Of a stretch of DNA of 64,000 bases, positions 8,224 through 17,264 are shown piece after piece. Every line of letters begins with the position of its first letter. The stretch's first letter is position 1. Source of the DNA: Streptomyces fradiae (GTDB lineage: Bacteria; Actinomycetota; Actinomycetes; Streptomycetales; Streptomycetaceae); the NCBI RefSeq assembly GCF_041270065.1, contig NZ_CP065958.1, forward strand, positions 7,688,001-7,752,000, in the 5' to 3' direction. Made by a program: the position numbers and the translations under genes. The notes below the pieces were generated by a model. The model saw only the letters and a list, made by a program, of their open reading frames with translations. It was not told the DNA's origin and made no database searches.

Positions 8224-9102
8224 ATGCCCCCCACTTCCGGTGCTCCCCACGACGGTCCGCCCGCCGAGCACGGCCACTGGTTCCACCGGCTCCACGACCG
8301 GGTCCTCGCCTCACCGGCCGGACTCGTCTGGTACCGCGGCCGCGAGGTGGAACTCATGCACCGCGCCATGGGGTTCGCCGCCCTCAGCCTGCTCACCCTC
8401 GTCCCCCTGCTCATCGTGGTGGCCGCCGCCGACCTCGCCAGCGGCCAGGGCTTCGCCCGCTGGCTCATCCAGGGCCTCGGCGTCTCCGAGGTCTCCCAGG
8501 AGGAGGTCGAACAGCTCTTCGGCCAGCCCGGACAGGCCCTCCAGCGCACCACCGCCTTCGGCCTCGCCGCCCTCGCGGCCTTCGGCGTCACCTTCGGATC
8601 CGCCGTCCAGACCGGCTACGAACGCATCTGGAACCTCCCCACCGCCCGCTGGCACACCATGTGGCGCCACGTCGTCTGGCTCGCCGTCCTCGTCGCCGCG
8701 CTGCTCCTCTTCGTCGCCAACCCCGCTCCCGAGAGCTCCCCGGCCGCCGTCACCGCCCTGGTCGCCGTCGGCGACGTCGCCGGCAGCTTCCTCTTCTTCT
8801 GGTGGTCGCAGCGCTTCCTGCTCTGCGGCCGGATCCGCTGGCGCGCCCTCGTCCCCGGCGCCGTCCTCACCGCCCTCGGCCTGCTCGGCCTGCGCGTCTT
8901 CTCCCAGCTGGTGTTCTCGCCCCTCATCGCCTCCAACGCCGTCACCTACGGCCAGTTCGGCACCGTCCTCGTCCTGCAGTCCTGGCTCGTCGGCGTCGGC
9001 TTCGTCGTCTACGGAGGCGCCCTGGTCGGACGCCTCGTCCACGAGGGTCTTGTCCTGCGCCGCCTCCGCCGCAGGCCCCCGACGACGCCACCCGCCGGCT
9101 GA
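8224..9102 (+). CDS. YihY/BrkB-like integral membrane protein
   Basis: 292-residue membrane protein with about six hydrophobic segments, starting with MGFAALSLLTLVPLLIVVAA and including LVPGAVLTALGLLGL. The family-like segment FGVTFGSAVQTGYERIWNLP lies near the middle. It resembles the YihY/virulence factor BrkB family, whose function is unsettled (transport or envelope integrity). It converges on the ABC permease with a three-base gap. Upstream is an imperfect hairpin near 8170-8190. Confidence 0.75.
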   Translation: MPPTSGAPHDGPPAEHGHWFHRLHDRVLASPAGLVWYRGREVELMHRAMGFAALSLLTLVPLLIVVAAADLASGQGFARWLIQGLGVSEVSQEEVEQLFGQPGQALQRTTAFGLAALAAFGVTFGSAVQTGYERIWNLPTARWHTMWRHVVWLAVLVAALLLFVANPAPESSPAAVTALVAVGDVAGSFLFFWWSQRFLLCGRIRWRALVPGAVLTALGLLGLRVFSQLVFSPLIASNAVTYGQFGTVLVLQSWLVGVGFVVYGGALVGRLVHEGLVLRRLRRRPPTTPPAG

Positions 9103-9105
9103 CCC

Positions 9106-9936
9106 TCACTGGTCCCGGTGGTGCACCGCGCACACCGCGACCAGCGCGGCACCCAGCGCCCACGCGCCGTACACCAGCCACGCCCCGCCCGCCGTCCACG
9201 GGAACGGCGCCGGCCACTCCCCGGTCTGCAGCAGCCGCTCCCACGCCACCCGCGGCTGCAGATGCGCGAGGACCGCCGACCAGTACCGCCTCTCGCTCGT
9301 CACGGCCGGCAGCAGCAGGAGCACCACCACACTCGCCACGATCGCCGCCGCGCCGTTGCGCAGCAGCGTCCCGAGGGCCATGCCCACAAGCCCGCTCACC
9401 GGCGCGAGCAGGGCGGACGCGGCCACGACCCGCCACGCCCCGGGATGGCCGATCGGCAGCCCGGCGCCGTGCGCCGAGAGGATCGCCTGCGTCGCCCAGA
9501 ACGAGCCCAGGGCCACCACCGCGCCGAAACCGGTGAGCACCAGCGCCGTCACGAGCACCTTCGCGCCCATCACCGACCGCCGGGCCGGCACGGCGGCGAA
9601 GGTCGTACGGATCGAGCCGCTGCTGTACTCGCCGGCGATCGCCATCGCCCCGATCCCCGCGGTCGCGAGCATCAGCACCATGACCGCGTTCCCCGTGAAC
9701 GCGTCCCACAGCGCCATCCCGTCCCGGACGAACGCGACCCGGCTCTCCTCGTCGTACGCGTTCCAGTACCGGTGGTGGTCCCAGGCCTGGCCCACGTTGA
9801 ACGCCGCCACCGCCAGTCCGGCGAGCAGCAGCGACCAGCCGGTCGACCGCAGCGACCACAGCTTGCACCACTCCGCGGCCACCAGGTCACGGAAGCGGGC
9901 CCGGGGCTCGGACACGGGCAGGACGAGAGCGGTCAT
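9106..9936 (-). CDS. ABC-2 type transporter permease
   Basis: 276-residue membrane protein with six hydrophobic segments. It opens with RFRDLVAAEWCKLWSLRSTGW, the amphipathic entry typical of bacterial ABC-2 permeases. GEYSSGSIRTTFAAVPAR is the conserved cytosolic loop of this group. It overlaps the upstream ATPase gene by four bases and pairs with it as an exporter, probably for a lipid, peptide or drug. The substrate is unknown. Confidence 0.9.
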   Translation of the reverse strand: MTALVLPVSEPRARFRDLVAAEWCKLWSLRSTGWSLLLAGLAVAAFNVGQAWDHHRYWNAYDEESRVAFVRDGMALWDAFTGNAVMVLMLATAGIGAMAIAGEYSSGSIRTTFAAVPARRSVMGAKVLVTALVLTGFGAVVALGSFWATQAILSAHGAGLPIGHPGAWRVVAASALLAPVSGLVGMALGTLLRNGAAAIVASVVVLLLLPAVTSERRYWSAVLAHLQPRVAWERLLQTGEWPAPFPWTAGGAWLVYGAWALGAALVAVCAVHHRDQ

Positions 9937-10844
9937 CGGGAATCTCCCGCGAGGTATTCGACGCTGTCGGCGGTCAGTTCCATGAACGCCTCCTCCAGGG
10001 AGGCCGTACGCGTGGTCAGCTGATGCAGCGCCACTCGGTGTACGAGTGCCAGCTCGCCGATCCGCGCGGCCGTCAGGCCCGTCACGGTGAGCAGCCCGCC
10101 GTCCTCCCGCGCCACCTCGGCACCCGCGGCGAGCAGCAGCGGGGCCAGCCCGCCGGGATCCGGCGTGCCGACCGTGACGCTCGGCCGGGCACCGCGCGCC
10201 GCGAACTCCGCGAGGCTCTCCGCCGCGATCAGCTCACCCCGGCCGACCACCACCAGCTCGTCCGCCGTGTGCTCCATCTCGCTCATCAGATGGCTGGAGA
10301 CGAAGACCGTGCGGCCCTCCGCCGCCAGCCTGCGGAACAGCCCCCGCACCCACTTCACGCCCTCCGGGTCGAGCCCGTTGAGCGGCTCGTCGAAGAGCAG
10401 CACCGGCGGATCGCCGAGCAGCGCCGCCGCGATCCCGAGCCGCTGCCGCATGCCCAGCGAATAGCCGCCGATCCGGCGCCGCGCCGCACCGGCGAGGCCC
10501 ACCTCCGCCAGGAGCTCGTCGACCCGCGCGAGCGGAATCCGGTTGCCGCGGGCGAGCGCGCGCAGATGCGCCCGGGCGGTCCGGCCGCCGTGCATGTCTC
10601 CCGCGTCGAGCAGCGCGCCGACGTGCCGCAGACCGCGCGGACGGTCGCGGAACGGCACGCCGCCGACCGTGACCGAACCGCCGGACGGGGCGTGCAGCCC
10701 CAGGATCATCCGCAGCGTCGTGCTCTTGCCCGCGCCGTTCGGCCCGAGGAAACCGGTCACCCGGCCCGGACGGACGGTGAAATCAAGCGCGTTGACGGCG
10801 GTCGTCGCACCGTAGCGTTTCGTGAGCTCCCTGACTTCGATCAT
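9933..10844 (-). CDS. ABC transporter ATP-binding protein
   Basis: 303-residue ABC ATPase of the drug/bacitracin-exporter type. It has Walker A GPNGAGKST, signature SLGMRQRLG, Walker B PVLLFDEPLNGLDPEG and an H-loop in FVSSHLMSEM. About 70 C-terminal residues follow the nucleotide domain, as in DrrA/CcmA-like subunits. It is the first gene of the operon with the permease. ATG 10844 gives the canonical MIEVRELTKRYG start; a longer frame adds 12 residues that do not fit the family. Confidence 0.92.
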   Translation of the reverse strand: MIEVRELTKRYGATTAVNALDFTVRPGRVTGFLGPNGAGKSTTLRMILGLHAPSGGSVTVGGVPFRDRPRGLRHVGALLDAGDMHGGRTARAHLRALARGNRIPLARVDELLAEVGLAGAARRRIGGYSLGMRQRLGIAAALLGDPPVLLFDEPLNGLDPEGVKWVRGLFRRLAAEGRTVFVSSHLMSEMEHTADELVVVGRGELIAAESLAEFAARGARPSVTVGTPDPGGLAPLLLAAGAEVAREDGGLLTVTGLTAARIGELALVHRVALHQLTTRTASLEEAFMELTADSVEYLAGDSR

Positions 10845-10922
10845 GGCTCCACGGTGCCGTTCCGGCGCCGTCCGCCACATCTGACCGGTGACGACAATCC
10901 GGCCCGCCCGCTGTCCTCCCGG

Positions 10923-10932
10923 GAGGTACCTC
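10923..10932. promoter_or_regulatory. palindrome GAGGTACCTC upstream of the ABC operon
   Basis: Perfect 10-base palindrome in the divergent space between the ABC operon and the NUDIX gene. It is a possible operator but no regulator gene is adjacent. Confidence 0.25.
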
Positions 10933-11069
10933 TCAGGGCTGACGGCACCGGGAGCGCCGCCGGGTGATCACACGATCCGGTGACGAGCGCGCGCGGGGCC
11001 CGCCGGGGCCCGCCGGGCCGCTTGGATGGGTGGTGATCCTTTCGCCCTCGACGTGAGAGAGCCGCCCTC

Positions 11070-11570
11070 ATGACGCACACCTGGCTGCCGCCCGCCGAGT
11101 ACATCGCGACGCTCCCGAGAGCGACCGCGTACGCCTGCCTCTACTTCACCGACACCCGCGGACGTCCGTTCCAGCTGCGCGCCACGCAGGCGTCCGAGCT
11201 GTGGCAGTGGCCCGGCGGCAACATGGACCCGGGGGAGACCCCGTGGGAGACGGCGCTGCGGGAGTGCCGGGAGGAGACCGGCATGGTGTTCTCCGGCGAA
11301 CCCCGGCTCCTGGGCGCTCATTTCACCTCCGACCGCGGCCAGGACTGGCCGGCCAACCACATCGGCTTCATCTTCGACGGCGGTGAGCTGACCGACGAGC
11401 AGATCGCCGGGGTGGTCCTCGACCCGGCCGAGCACAGCGCGTACCGGGTCCGCTCGCTCGACGAGTGGGAGCGGGAGATGAGCCCCCGCGGGTTCCGGCG
11501 TCTCGTCGCCGTCGACCGGGCCCGCCGGGCGGGCACCACGATCTATCTGGAGGCCGCGGACGCGTCCTGA
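11070..11570 (+). CDS. NUDIX hydrolase
   Basis: 166-residue cytosolic pyrophosphohydrolase. The NUDIX box is intact: a Gly at the start of GETPWETALRECREETGM gives G-x5-E-x7-REx2EExG, with the metal-binding EE pair. The preceding ELWQWPGGNMDPGE is the usual strand-loop. NUDIX enzymes hydrolyse nucleoside diphosphates linked to another group; the substrate is not evident. It converges on the AMIN-like protein gene with a hairpin between. Confidence 0.9.
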   Translation: MTHTWLPPAEYIATLPRATAYACLYFTDTRGRPFQLRATQASELWQWPGGNMDPGETPWETALRECREETGMVFSGEPRLLGAHFTSDRGQDWPANHIGFIFDGGELTDEQIAGVVLDPAEHSAYRVRSLDEWEREMSPRGFRRLVAVDRARRAGTTIYLEAADAS

Positions 11571-11577
11571 ACAGGGT

Positions 11578-11624
11578 GGCGGGGCGGCGGCCGGCCGTGG
11601 ATCCGGACCGGTCGCCGCCCTGCC
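11578..11624. terminator. bidirectional hairpin between NUDIX and AMIN-like genes
   Basis: Inverted repeat GGCGGGGCGGCG (11578-11589) with CGCCGCCCTGCC (11613-11624), one mismatch in 12, between two converging genes. Confidence 0.5.
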
Positions 11625-11636
11625 GCCGGTGGCCCT

Positions 11637-12164
11637 TCAGCGGCCGCAGACGGGCGCCGGGTGGGCGACGTCGAGCACGAAGCGCTCGGGGGAGTGCAGG
11701 GTGAAGGTCTTGTAGAAGGGCTTGGCCGAGAAGGCGGCTCCTACGGTGACCACGCCCTCGAAGTCGCCGGTGAGGGCGACGCCCTTGAGCGCGGGGAGGG
11801 AGAGTCTCACGAGCCGGGGTCCCTTGTAGACGGACTGTCCGGACTCGTTGTGGGCGGCGGCGGGCGAGAGTCTGATCTCCAGGAAGTACTTCCCGGGGAG
11901 CGGCACCCGCTGGCCCGAGCCGTCGTAACGCAGCACCTTGACCGGGGTCACCTTCACCGGGGGCAGTGTGCCCCGGACGTCGATGACGAGCCGGTCGAAG
12001 GCCGGGTGGGTGCCCCAGCGCACGTTCACGACCTGGGCCGTGGCCGGCGGGGTCGTGGAGCGGGGCGGGGCGGCGCTGGCGCCGGCGGGGACGGTGGTGG
12101 CACCGATCCCGGCGGCGAGGAGGATGCCCGCGGCGCCGGCCGCGAGGCTCTGACGGTGAAGCAT
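11637..12164 (-). CDS. secreted AMIN-like domain protein
   Basis: 175-residue exported protein. A signal peptide ending near GASAAPPR is followed by a low-complexity Thr/Pro stretch. The rest is a single beta-rich domain beginning VVNVRWGTHPAFDRLVIDVR and ending FTLHSPERFVLDVAHP. This pattern matches actinobacterial AMIN-like secreted proteins, a domain that binds cell-wall or membrane components in other contexts. One Cys lies two residues from the C-terminus. GGGGGA precedes the ATG. Function unknown. Confidence 0.75.
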   Translation of the reverse strand: MLHRQSLAAGAAGILLAAGIGATTVPAGASAAPPRSTTPPATAQVVNVRWGTHPAFDRLVIDVRGTLPPVKVTPVKVLRYDGSGQRVPLPGKYFLEIRLSPAAAHNESGQSVYKGPRLVRLSLPALKGVALTGDFEGVVTVGAAFSAKPFYKTFTLHSPERFVLDVAHPAPVCGR

Positions 12165-12352
12165 GACGTCCCCCGGTTTTCTCGAGCGGTGGGGACTGTG
12201 GTGTCACTGGGAAGGACATTCATCCGGATGGGGATGGTTCCACCCGAGTTGCGTGGATTTCCTCTGTTCTGCAGTATGCGCGCCGCCGGGCGCTCGGGGA
12301 ATCGGTGGGCCCGCCGCCGTAACCTCGGGGCGCCCCGGCAGTTGACCAGGCC

Positions 12353-12592
12353 ATGAAGAAGCGCAGCATGCTCGCCATCGCCTCCCTTGCCGCGGGCGTC
12401 GTCACCGCCCTTGTCACCCCGCCGCCGAACGCCTCCGCCATGGAGCCCGGCGACGCGACCGCCGGTGTCACCGGCCTCCTCCAGGAGGACCAGGGCGTCG
12501 GCGCCCTCCTGGACGGGGCGGCCGAGGGTGCGGGCGACGGCCTCGCGCCCGCCGAGGCGCCCCAGGCCCCGCTGCCCGGCGGCCTGCTCTGA
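12353..12592 (+). CDS. small secreted protein, unrecognised
   Basis: 79 residues. Residues 1-29 form a good Sec signal peptide (basic MKKRS, hydrophobic core, ending ASA). The mature part is about 50 residues, acidic and rich in Ala, Gly, Pro and Leu, with no cysteine. It is not a chaplin. The ribosome binding site is weak. It is divergent from the AMIN-like gene and 67 bases before the cyclophilin gene. Supported mainly by the signal peptide. Confidence 0.6.
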   Translation: MKKRSMLAIASLAAGVVTALVTPPPNASAMEPGDATAGVTGLLQEDQGVGALLDGAAEGAGDGLAPAEAPQAPLPGGLL

Positions 12593-12659
12593 CCTCCGTA
12601 ATCCCCGGACGGGGGTGGCCCGTGCGCGCGCAGTGGCCGAGGAATGACAGGATGTCCCT

Positions 12660-13157
12660 ATGAGCAACAACGTTTACTTCGACATCACCATCAACGGCAA
12701 GGACGCCGGCCGGATCGTCTTCAAGCTCTTCGACGACGTCGTGCCGAAGACCGCCCGCAACTTCCGCGAGCTGGCCACCGGCAAGCACGGCTTCGGCTAC
12801 GCCGGCTCCCCCTTCCACCGCGTCATCCCGCAGTTCATGCTGCAGGGCGGTGACTTCACCAACGAGAACGGCACCGGCGGCAAGAGCATCTACGGCGAGA
12901 AGTTCGAGGACGAGAACTTCCAGCTGAAGCACGACCGCCCGTTCCTGCTGTCGATGGCGAACGCGGGCCGCAACACCAACGGCTCCCAGTTCTTCATCAC
13001 CACGATCATCACCGACTGGCTGGACGGCAAGCACGTCGTCTTCGGCGAGGTCGTCGAGGGCCAGGAGCTCGTCAAGGAGATCGAGTCCCACGGCTCCCGT
13101 TCCGGTGCCACGGACGCCGAGATCCGCGTCGCCAAGTCCGGCGTCGTCGAGGCCTGA
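12660..13157 (+). CDS. ppiA: cyclophilin-type peptidyl-prolyl isomerase
   Basis: 165-residue single-domain cyclophilin with no signal peptide, so cytosolic. Active-site landmarks are all present: [15 protein letters not shown] (catalytic Arg, Phe, Met, Gln), [33 protein letters not shown] and [15 protein letters not shown]. It catalyses cis-trans isomerisation of Xaa-Pro bonds during folding. It is full length for the family. Confidence 0.95.
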   Translation: MSNNVYFDITINGKDAGRIVFKLFDDVVPKTARNFRELATGKHGFGYAGSPFHRVIPQFMLQGGDFTNENGTGGKSIYGEKFEDENFQLKHDRPFLLSMANAGRNTNGSQFFITTIITDWLDGKHVVFGEVVEGQELVKEIESHGSRSGATDAEIRVAKSGVVEA

Positions 13158-13293
13158 GCCCGGACCTCCCGGCTCCGACCGTGCGGCTCGCGCCGCGCGT
13201 CGACCACCGCCCCCGCGCCGACCTCGGCCGGGGGCGGTCGCACGCCCGGAAGCGCAGGCCGGAAGCGCAGGGTCGGAGGCCGGCGCCGGGCGG

Positions 13294-14055
13294 TCAGCCG
13301 AGGGCGCGGGCCAGCGCCCGGGCGAAGCCGTCCGGGTTGTCGATCATCATGTCGTGCCCGGCCGCCGGCACCTCCAGGACCGGTATGCCCAGGGCCGCCA
13401 CCTTCTCCGCGTCGGCGTCCGGCAGACTCCGCTCGCCCACCAGGAACGCCCGCGGCCGCCGCAGCCCGGCGAGCAGCTCGCCACCCGACGGCACCGTGCC
13501 CTCCACGAGCGCCACCGCGCTGCGGTACACGGCCAGCGGATCGGCGAGCCGCAGCCGCGCCGCGTAGTCCGCGCGGTCCTGCGCGGCCACCATGGCGGCG
13601 AAGCCCTCCCGGACGAAGGCCTCCTCGCTCTGCGCGGCCACCGGGGAGGAGAACAGGCCGCCACCCGGGTACAGGTTGGGCTCCGCCACCACCAGCCGGT
13701 CCACCAGATCGGGCCGGGACGCGGCCAGCCGCACCGCCACGGCACCGCCCATCGAGTGCCCGACCAGCTCGACGCCCGTCAGCCCCTCGTGGTCGAGGAT
13801 CCGGGCCACCACCGCCGCCTGCGACTCCATCCGGTAGTCGAAATCACCCGGCCGGTCGCTCAGCCCGAAGCCCAGCAGATCCACGAGCAGCGAACGGCGC
13901 CCGGCCAGCGCCGGATGCACGGCGATGTGCGCGAAGTCCGAGGCGCCGGTGCAGCCGAGACCATGCAGGAACACCCGCGCGGGCCCCTCGCCGGCGCCCG
14001 GCAGGTCGATCCACCGCACATGCCCCCGCGCCTCCGCCAGATACAGCTCCCGCAT
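13294..14055 (-). CDS. alpha/beta hydrolase
   Basis: About 253-residue alpha/beta-fold hydrolase. The oxyanion segment FLHGLGCTGASD, nucleophile elbow VGHSMGGAVAVRLA and C-terminal catalytic His in VPAAGHDMMIDNP are visible. The motif order fits esterases or lactonases, and the substrate is unknown. ATG 14055 was chosen because GGGAAGGGCGAGG precedes it; ATG 14073 is in frame six codons upstream. It is tandem with the rpmE2-like gene on the same strand. Confidence 0.85.
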   Translation of the reverse strand: MRELYLAEARGHVRWIDLPGAGEGPARVFLHGLGCTGASDFAHIAVHPALAGRRSLLVDLLGFGLSDRPGDFDYRMESQAAVVARILDHEGLTGVELVGHSMGGAVAVRLAASRPDLVDRLVVAEPNLYPGGGLFSSPVAAQSEEAFVREGFAAMVAAQDRADYAARLRLADPLAVYRSAVALVEGTVPSGGELLAGLRRPRAFLVGERSLPDADAEKVAALGIPVLEVPAAGHDMMIDNPDGFARALARALG

Positions 14056-14165
14056 GGCCCTCGCCCTTCCCATGACTCCCCGTCGGACCGGCTCCCCACC
14101 GGTCCGATCACCCTACGGGCGGCCACTGACAACGCCCCCGTGCCGGGGCGAGGGGCCGGGACGCC

Positions 14166-14417
14166 TCAGCCGTCGCCCTCGCCGTACTTGCGCTCGAACT
14201 TGGCGATCCGCCCCTCGCTGTCCACGGTCCGCGCCTTGCCCGTGTAGAACGGATGGCTCTCCGACGAGATCTCCACGTCCACCACCGGATACGTGTTGCC
14301 GTCGTCCCAGTCGATGGTCTGCTCGCTGCTCGCCGTGGACCGGGTCAGAAACGCGAACCCGGCCGAGCGGTCCCGGAACACCACGGGCCGGTACTCCGGC
14401 TGCTTGTCCTGCTGCAC
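14166..14417 (-). CDS. rpmE2: 50S ribosomal protein L31, type B
   Basis: 83 residues beginning with GTG and reading [19 protein letters not shown], then [19 protein letters not shown] and SHPFYTGKA. It lacks the CxxC zinc site of type A L31, which marks the zinc-independent paralogue. GAGGAGGA lies upstream of the GTG. In Streptomyces this form is usually repressed by Zur and used under zinc limitation. No Zur-like AT-rich palindrome is visible in the 130 bases upstream. Confidence 0.92.
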   Translation of the reverse strand: MQQDKQPEYRPVVFRDRSAGFAFLTRSTASSEQTIDWDDGNTYPVVDVEISSESHPFYTGKARTVDSEGRIAKFERKYGEGDG

Positions 14418-14552
14418 TTGTCCTCCTCGGACGGCCCTCGGGCCGCCGTAGCCGGTCGCCCCCCGGTCCCGCCCAGCCTCCCCGCCCCCCCGCCCCCACG
14501 ACCAGCGCCGCACGTCCGACCGGGTGAGCGACGGCCGCCGGCCGCCCCCACC

Positions 14553-17075
14553 TCACCCACCGCGCGGCGGCGCGCCCCACCTCGCCGCGAGGAGCAGGGC
14601 GATGTCGTCCGGGCGATCCGGGGCCTGGCGGGCCTCGCGGATCAGGCGGTCGGCGGTGTCCGCGAGTTCGGCGGAGCCGGTGGCCGCGAAGGTGCGGCGC
14701 AGGCGCTCGACGCCCTCGTCGATGTCGGAGCCCGGCCGCTCCACGAGGCCGTCCGTGAACAGGGCGAGCACATCGCCCGGTTCGAGGCGGAGCCGGGTCA
14801 CCGGGTAGACGGCCGCACCGTCCACCCCGAGCACCACCCCGCCGGCCAGCTCGACCACCTCCGTTCTGCCGTCCGCCCGGCGCAGCAGCGGCTGGGGATG
14901 CCCCGCCCGGGCCGCCTGCATCTCGCCGGTGGCCGGGTCGAGCACCACGTAACAACAGCTCGCGAACTGCCCCGGATCCAGGTCGATAAGGAGCCGGTTG
15001 GTGCCCCGCACCACGTCCTGCGGCCGGTGCCCGCCGAGCGCGAAGGCCCGTACCGCGCTGCGCAGTTGCCCCATGGTGGCCGCCGCGGCCACGCCATGGC
15101 CCTGCACGTCGCCGATCACCAGGGCGAGCCGCCCCTGCCCCGTCTCGATCACGTCGTACCAGTCGCCGCCCACGTCCATGCCCTGCGTGCCGGGCAGATA
15201 GCGGCCCACCGTGTCCACGCCCTCGTACACCGGAAGCCGGTGCGGAAGCAGCGCGTCCTGCAGCCCGCGGGCCAGCGCGGACTCGGAGTCGTACCGCTGC
15301 GCCCGCTCGAGCGCCTGGGCGATCAGCCCGGCGAGCGCCGTGAGCACCGTGCGCTCCTCGGCGGTGAAACCGCGCGGCTTGTCGAAGCCGAGGATGCACG
15401 AGCCCACCGGCCGGCCCGAGGCGATCAGCGGCAGGAACGCCCGGGCACCCGTGTGCGCGTCCAGAGGCAGCCCCGGATAGGCCGCGCCCAGCTGGTCCAT
15501 GGACTCGAAGAACAGCGGCCGCCCCGTCGTCAGCGTCTCCACACCCGGCACCCGGGCATCGAGCCGCACCCCGTCGAAGGGCTCCAGGAAGCCCGGCGGG
15601 AAACCGGTCTCCCACGCCAGGTACAGATGCCGGTCGCTCAGCAGATAGATCGCCAGCTGCCGCCCGCCGAAGGCCGGCAGGAGTTCCTCGGTGACCACCG
15701 CCGACACCTGGCGCGCCGTCACCGCCTCCGACAGCGCGATGGCAAGCGCCACCGGCCGGTACAAGGCCGCAGCCCGCCCCTCCGGCGAGGCGAGCCCGTC
15801 GTCGTCCTCCGTGGCCGTACGCGGCGGCAGGTCGGCCGCGGCCGGATCGCTCGAAGGCACCAGGACCAGCGTCACCCCGTCCCGGCCCGGATAGAGCGAC
15901 ACCGACAGCCACTCGCCCTGCCCGGGGTGCGCCAGGAAGTGGATCGGCCGGTCCGAGAGCAGCGCCCCGCGCAACTGCTCCTCGTGGTACGGATGGGCGA
16001 ACCACGGCACCGCCTCCCACAGCCGCTGCCCGGCGAGCGTGCCGCGCGCCAGACCGAGCAGCCCCTCGGTGCGCTCGTTGACGTACGTGATCCGGCCCAG
16101 CCGGTCGATCGCCAGGATCGCCCGGGGCAGCCGGTCGGTGGCGTCCGAGCCGAGGAGCCCGGTGCCCAGGTCGACGAGCGAGCCGGTGAGGACGTGCCCC
16201 GCCCGCCCGTCGGTGAGCGGCCGCGCCGTCACCTCCAGGAGGTGCAGCCCGCCGTCCGGACCCTTCAGCCGTAGCCGGCGCGCCGCCGGGCCGCCCGAGC
16301 CGGCGGCCTGGCGCGCCAGCGCCCCCAGCGCGTACGCGTCCTCCGGCACGAGCCGCGAGGTCAGCGAGGCCACCGTCCACGGCAGCGGTCCCGTCTCGCC
16401 CAGGATGTCCCGCAGCCCCGCGTCGGCCCGGAGCGTGCCGCTGTCCAGGTCCCAGTCGAAGTAGCCGATCCGCACCGGCGGCGCGGTCCGGCTCGGCAGC
16501 TGCACGGACACCGGCTCGCCCGGCCAGGCCACCCGGGACCCGTGCCCGGCCAGACCGGCGAGCGTCGTGCCCAGACGGCGTGCCTCCTGCATCATCCGGC
16601 CCCGGTCCTGCGCGTCCACCGGCACCCCCGGCGTGGGCGTGCGCAGCACCACGAGCACCCCGAACCGCTCGCGGCCGTTGACCACCGGCGCGTACAGGGA
16701 GGCGAAGGGGAACGGCAGGCTCGCCACCAGCTGCGGGAACTGCCGCATGGCCTCCTCGACGTCCCCGAGATGCACCGGCTGGCCCGAGCGGTGCGCCTCG
16801 GCCACCGGGAACGGCCGGTTGGCGTGCATCCGCCACCACGGCCGGAACAGCGGCCCCGGCAGCCCCGCGAGCACCGCGAGCCGCAGCAGTCCCGGCGTGC
16901 CCGAGCGCAGATAGACCCCGCCCGCATAGCCCCCGGCCGCCTCCACGGCCCGCAGCACCGACTCCGCGAGCACCACCGTCAGGGCGTCGGCCGCCCACCC
17001 GGCGGCCCGTGGCTCCGGGCGCGGCGGCCCGGTCCCGTCCGACGGGGCGGTGCCTGCCGCGCCGTACGAGGTCAC
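14553..17075 (-). CDS. multidomain PAS/GAF SpoIIE-type phosphatase
   Basis: About 840-residue sensor phosphatase. The order appears to be an N-terminal GAF-like region (about 20-180), a PAS-like region with IGYFDWDLDSGTLRADAGL, a second PAS with ILAIDRLGRITYVNERTEGLLG, a GAF domain ending FLPLIASGRPVGSCILGFDKP, then a PP2C/SpoIIE domain of about 230 residues. Catalytic landmarks are GGDWYDVIE, IGDVQGHGVAAAA, ARAGHPQPLL, LALFTDGLVERPG and DDIALLLAARW. It probably controls an anti-sigma antagonist in response to a ligand. GTG 17075 was chosen; longer in-frame starts exist up to 17174. Confidence 0.85.
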   Translation of the reverse strand: MTSYGAAGTAPSDGTGPPRPEPRAAGWAADALTVVLAESVLRAVEAAGGYAGGVYLRSGTPGLLRLAVLAGLPGPLFRPWWRMHANRPFPVAEAHRSGQPVHLGDVEEAMRQFPQLVASLPFPFASLYAPVVNGRERFGVLVVLRTPTPGVPVDAQDRGRMMQEARRLGTTLAGLAGHGSRVAWPGEPVSVQLPSRTAPPVRIGYFDWDLDSGTLRADAGLRDILGETGPLPWTVASLTSRLVPEDAYALGALARQAAGSGGPAARRLRLKGPDGGLHLLEVTARPLTDGRAGHVLTGSLVDLGTGLLGSDATDRLPRAILAIDRLGRITYVNERTEGLLGLARGTLAGQRLWEAVPWFAHPYHEEQLRGALLSDRPIHFLAHPGQGEWLSVSLYPGRDGVTLVLVPSSDPAAADLPPRTATEDDDGLASPEGRAAALYRPVALAIALSEAVTARQVSAVVTEELLPAFGGRQLAIYLLSDRHLYLAWETGFPPGFLEPFDGVRLDARVPGVETLTTGRPLFFESMDQLGAAYPGLPLDAHTGARAFLPLIASGRPVGSCILGFDKPRGFTAEERTVLTALAGLIAQALERAQRYDSESALARGLQDALLPHRLPVYEGVDTVGRYLPGTQGMDVGGDWYDVIETGQGRLALVIGDVQGHGVAAAATMGQLRSAVRAFALGGHRPQDVVRGTNRLLIDLDPGQFASCCYVVLDPATGEMQAARAGHPQPLLRRADGRTEVVELAGGVVLGVDGAAVYPVTRLRLEPGDVLALFTDGLVERPGSDIDEGVERLRRTFAATGSAELADTADRLIREARQAPDRPDDIALLLAARWGAPPRGG

Positions 17076-17264
17076 ACAGCAAGGATGCGCCCGGCCGGAA
17101 GGGCCACGCATCCGGAGCAACGGCGCACCCGTCCGGCCCCCGGCCCCCGCCCGTACCGCCGGGAACCACCCCATGGGGGCATTGACCGGGGCCGCCGCGG
17201 CTCGTCAGACTCCCGTCGTCGGCTGCCGCGGACGGCGCGCAGCCCCTCGTGACCAGGGGGATGA

